Assembly: GCA_008636095.1 (NCBI GenBank) | Contig: VSJD01000278.1 | Coordinates: 1-5,493 of the forward strand | Direction of reading: 5' to 3' | Origin: Kiritimatiellota bacterium | Lineage (GTDB): Bacteria; Verrucomicrobiota; Kiritimatiellia; JAAZAB01 | DNA length: 5,493 nt | Shown here: in pieces, positions 3,309 to 5,493 of the stretch | Layout: every line of letters starts with the position of its first letter | Numbering within the stretch: position 1 is the stretch's first letter | The notes under the pieces: generated by a model | What the model saw: only the letters and a program-made list of their open reading frames with translations | Database searches by the model: none | What the model was told of the DNA's origin: nothing | Position numbers and translations under genes: made by a program

Positions 3309-5493
3309 ATGAAACGTATCCTCGCAATATTTGGGTTGTTTGCAATCACGGCCGGTTTGGCACCCGCGCCACCGATTTCCTATGACCTCATTCCCTCGTC
3401 CAACGGTCCGGCCGCCGGCGGCAATACCCTGATCATCACCAACTATAGCGACGTATTCGGCTCGGACATCACTAATGTGGTGTTTAGCAATTCCACGCAA
3501 GTGGTCTCCTCCACCAATATCCCTGCCAAAGACACGAAGTGGGTGTGCGTCATCGTGCCGGCGCACGCGGCGGGTGAGGTGGACATCGTGGTTCAGTCGT
3601 CCGACGCGGCAGAGAAAACTCTAAGCGCACATCCATACACCTACAACCCGGCGGGATATATCGGCACAGAATGGGGAGAAACGGCCGGTCTGCCGACAAA
3701 TCTTTATGGCCTGGCGGCGGGTACGTTGAGCGGAGAGGTTTATGCGGTGGGCGGTTATGAGACGGTGTCCGGTAATAACGCGGCGAGCAATGTCTACCAC
3801 TATGTCGGGACAAACTGGGTGGAGACCGTGGGTTTGCCGCAAGGCCGGCGGAACATCGCTGTGGGGGTGTGCAGCGGTCTGTTGTATGCAGTCGGCGGAG
3901 CCTATGGTGTCCCTGCCATGTCTAATGTTTATGTTTTTAATGGCTCTTCATGGACAGAGGTTGCTTCGGTGCCATTGTCTCGTTCAGCCATGGGGGTCGG
4001 TGTGTTGAGCGGGGCGGTTTATGCCGTGGGCGGCTATAACGGCGGATCCAAAACCAATGTGTATAAGTTCGACGGGTCCGCATGGACACAAGTGGCGGGC
4101 CTGCCGTCAGCGCGCGACACAATGGGGTGCGGGGTTTTAAACGATCGGCTCTACATCGTGGGTGGCTTTACAAACACAACAGGGCCTACCTCGGATGGCG
4201 TCACGAACGTGTTTATGTTTAACGGCTCGACCTGGACGGAAGTGCAGGGCCTGCCGGAGAAGCGCGGAGGTTTGACCGCCTGCGTGCTGGGCGGACGGCT
4301 TTATGCCATCGGCGGGTATGGCTCCACTTACACGAACAGCGTTTTCCGGTTTGACGGGACAAATTGGGATTCCGTGGCCGGCCTGCCTGCGGGCAGGTCC
4401 AGGCTGGCTTCAACGGTGTTCGGCGACCAGATGCTGGTTATCGGGGGCCTCGATGGCTCCGGCCATACGAATGTCTATTATTATCCTTCCGGTGGCGTCA
4501 GCCCCACATTCGGGTCCATCACCGGCGGATATGTGGTGACAATCAGTGGCGAAAACCTGGGCAACGGGTCGGACATCACCAATGTATCGCTGTGCGGAAT
4601 TTCAACCACTAATTTCACCAGCCAAAGCGCCACGCAAATTGTCATTGTCGCCGCGGCTGGTGCTCCCAGGCTTGGCGACGTGCGGGTATATTCCATCAAT
4701 TATGGCGAGACGGTAAAATCCAATGGCTTCACTTACAGCGGTCCGGTCATGAGCATCTTGGGCACGAACGGCGTGGCCATCGCCAGTGGCGAGGTGGCCA
4801 GCGCGGGCAAGGGCACAGACTTCGGGACCTTCACGCTCGGCACGGTGGCGGTGACCCATACATTTGCCATTACGAACGGCGGCAACCAAACCCTGACTAT
4901 CAGTGGCATGGCGACCAATGGTTCGCCATTATTCCAATGTTCCGGTATTCCAGGTTCCATTGCGCAGGGCACGGCGAGTAACTTCTCTATCGTCTTCAAT
5001 CCGAATGTCGTGGGGATAGCCACAGCCTCGGTCGTGATTGTCAATAACAGCGCCAGCACGCCTTATGTGGTGAACCTGCACGGTGTGGTTGAGTCCATAC
5101 CAACTCCAAACGGCTGGCTGGCGATCCAGGTGACGCCGGCTTTGGGAACATGGCAATTGACTGCGCCGGTGGGTTACACCGGCCAGACGGCGGGCACGGG
5201 CAACCTGGCGGCAGTAAGCGCGGTTACTGGCGCCTATGGCATTGCCTACGGCGCGTTGGCCGGTTATGTTGCGCCCAGCAATCAATCCCAGTTTGTCACC
5301 GGCGGAAGTACAACGCTCTTCGCCGGCGTGTATCTGCAAATTTCCACAAATATCGCGACGCCCTCGGGAGTCTCGGCAACAGAAGGAATCTATACAAACA
5401 GGATCAGAGTAACCTGGCAGGGTGTGGCCGGGGCCACGGGTTATGAGATATGGCGCAGCCGGACTAACAGCGGTGATAGCGCCGGACGGATCG
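3309..5493 (+). CDS. Large exported multidomain protein with Kelch propeller, IPT/TIG and ASH-like domains (3' end beyond window)
   Basis: An uninterrupted frame of 728 codons runs off the right edge. MKRILAIFGLFAITAGLA is a signal peptide; the cleavage site is unclear because prolines follow. Residues about 19-115 are a divergent IPT/TIG domain (NGPAAGGNTLIITN). Residues 122-395 hold six Kelch repeats, each with a YAVGG-like motif (for example 145-149; the last is LVIGG) followed by N-V-Y and a G-x-x-W strand, enough for a six-bladed beta-propeller. Residues 398-477 are a second IPT/TIG domain, 482-595 an ASH-like or choice-of-anchor-D domain with the phrase TLGTVAVTHTFAITNGG, 598-680 a small Gly-rich beta domain (GWLAIQVTP) that I cannot name, and 684 onward the start of a fibronectin type III domain (VTWQGVAGATGYEIWR). 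A surface or secreted binding role is likely; no catalytic motif is seen. GSDITNV occurs in both IPT domains, suggesting an internal duplication. The anchor, if any, lies outside the window. Confidence 0.88.
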   Translation, partial: MKRILAIFGLFAITAGLAPAPPISYDLIPSSNGPAAGGNTLIITNYSDVFGSDITNVVFSNSTQVVSSTNIPAKDTKWVCVIVPAHAAGEVDIVVQSSDAAEKTLSAHPYTYNPAGYIGTEWGETAGLPTNLYGLAAGTLSGEVYAVGGYETVSGNNAASNVYHYVGTNWVETVGLPQGRRNIAVGVCSGLLYAVGGAYGVPAMSNVYVFNGSSWTEVASVPLSRSAMGVGVLSGAVYAVGGYNGGSKTNVYKFDGSAWTQVAGLPSARDTMGCGVLNDRLYIVGGFTNTTGPTSDGVTNVFMFNGSTWTEVQGLPEKRGGLTACVLGGRLYAIGGYGSTYTNSVFRFDGTNWDSVAGLPAGRSRLASTVFGDQMLVIGGLDGSGHTNVYYYPSGGVSPTFGSITGGYVVTISGENLGNGSDITNVSLCGISTTNFTSQSATQIVIVAAAGAPRLGDVRVYSINYGETVKSNGFTYSGPVMSILGTNGVAIASGEVASAGKGTDFGTFTLGTVAVTHTFAITNGGNQTLTISGMATNGSPLFQCSGIPGSIAQGTASNFSIVFNPNVVGIATASVVIVNNSASTPYVVNLHGVVESIPTPNGWLAIQVTPALGTWQLTAPVGYTGQTAGTGNLAAVSAVTGAYGIAYGALAGYVAPSNQSQFVTGGSTTLFAGVYLQISTNIATPSGVSATEGIYTNRIRVTWQGVAGATGYEIWRSRTNSGDSAGRI

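Noticed and set aside
3152..3349. Small minus-strand frames over the Kelch gene start and repeat copy B
   Set aside because: They oppose the well-supported Kelch start with its GGAGG site and cover repeat sequence.

Overview
The window looks like a bacterial chromosome segment. The architecture of the right-hand surface protein (IPT/TIG, Kelch, ASH-like and fibronectin modules), a PPi-type phosphofructokinase and repeat-rich intergenic regions suggest a member of the PVC group, perhaps Kiritimatiellota, Lentisphaerota or Verrucomicrobiota. This placement rests on gene style alone and is moderate to weak.

Layout. Positions 1-225 are the 3' part of a group II intron: domains III, IV, V and VI can be folded base by base, but the reverse transcriptase/maturase ORF normally in domain IV is reduced to a few codons. 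After a short gap comes a complete minus-strand pfp gene (316-1530, PPi-dependent phosphofructokinase). It is divergent from a plus-strand tRNA-Pro(CGG) gene (1706-1782).

Directly at the 3' end of the tRNA sits a compact unit of about 355 bp. A 13-bp direct repeat (copied from the tRNA 3' end) flanks two 32-nt hairpins in inverted orientation, and between them lies a small GIY-YIG nuclease gene (1832-2101). The hairpin loops match at 15 of 18 positions. The stems differ at three base pairs, and all three changes are compensated. The arrangement is that of a minimal mobile element inserted between a tRNA and its terminator (2159-2191), and it is the most interesting object in the window.

Next is a minus-strand gene for a small outer-membrane beta-barrel protein (2416-2934), with a strong terminator downstream and a long structured leader upstream. 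Two diverged copies of a roughly 70-bp intergenic repeat (2193-2265 and 3148-3217) bracket this locus. From 3309 to the right edge runs the start of a large exported multidomain protein, cut off by the window: signal peptide, IPT/TIG, six Kelch repeats, second IPT/TIG, ASH-like domain, a small unassigned domain and the beginning of a fibronectin type III domain.

The genes do not form one pathway. pfp is central carbon metabolism, the tRNA is housekeeping, and the barrel and the Kelch protein belong to the cell envelope. The intron remnant, the GIY-YIG unit and the 70-bp repeats show that the intergenic spaces here have been repeatedly invaded.
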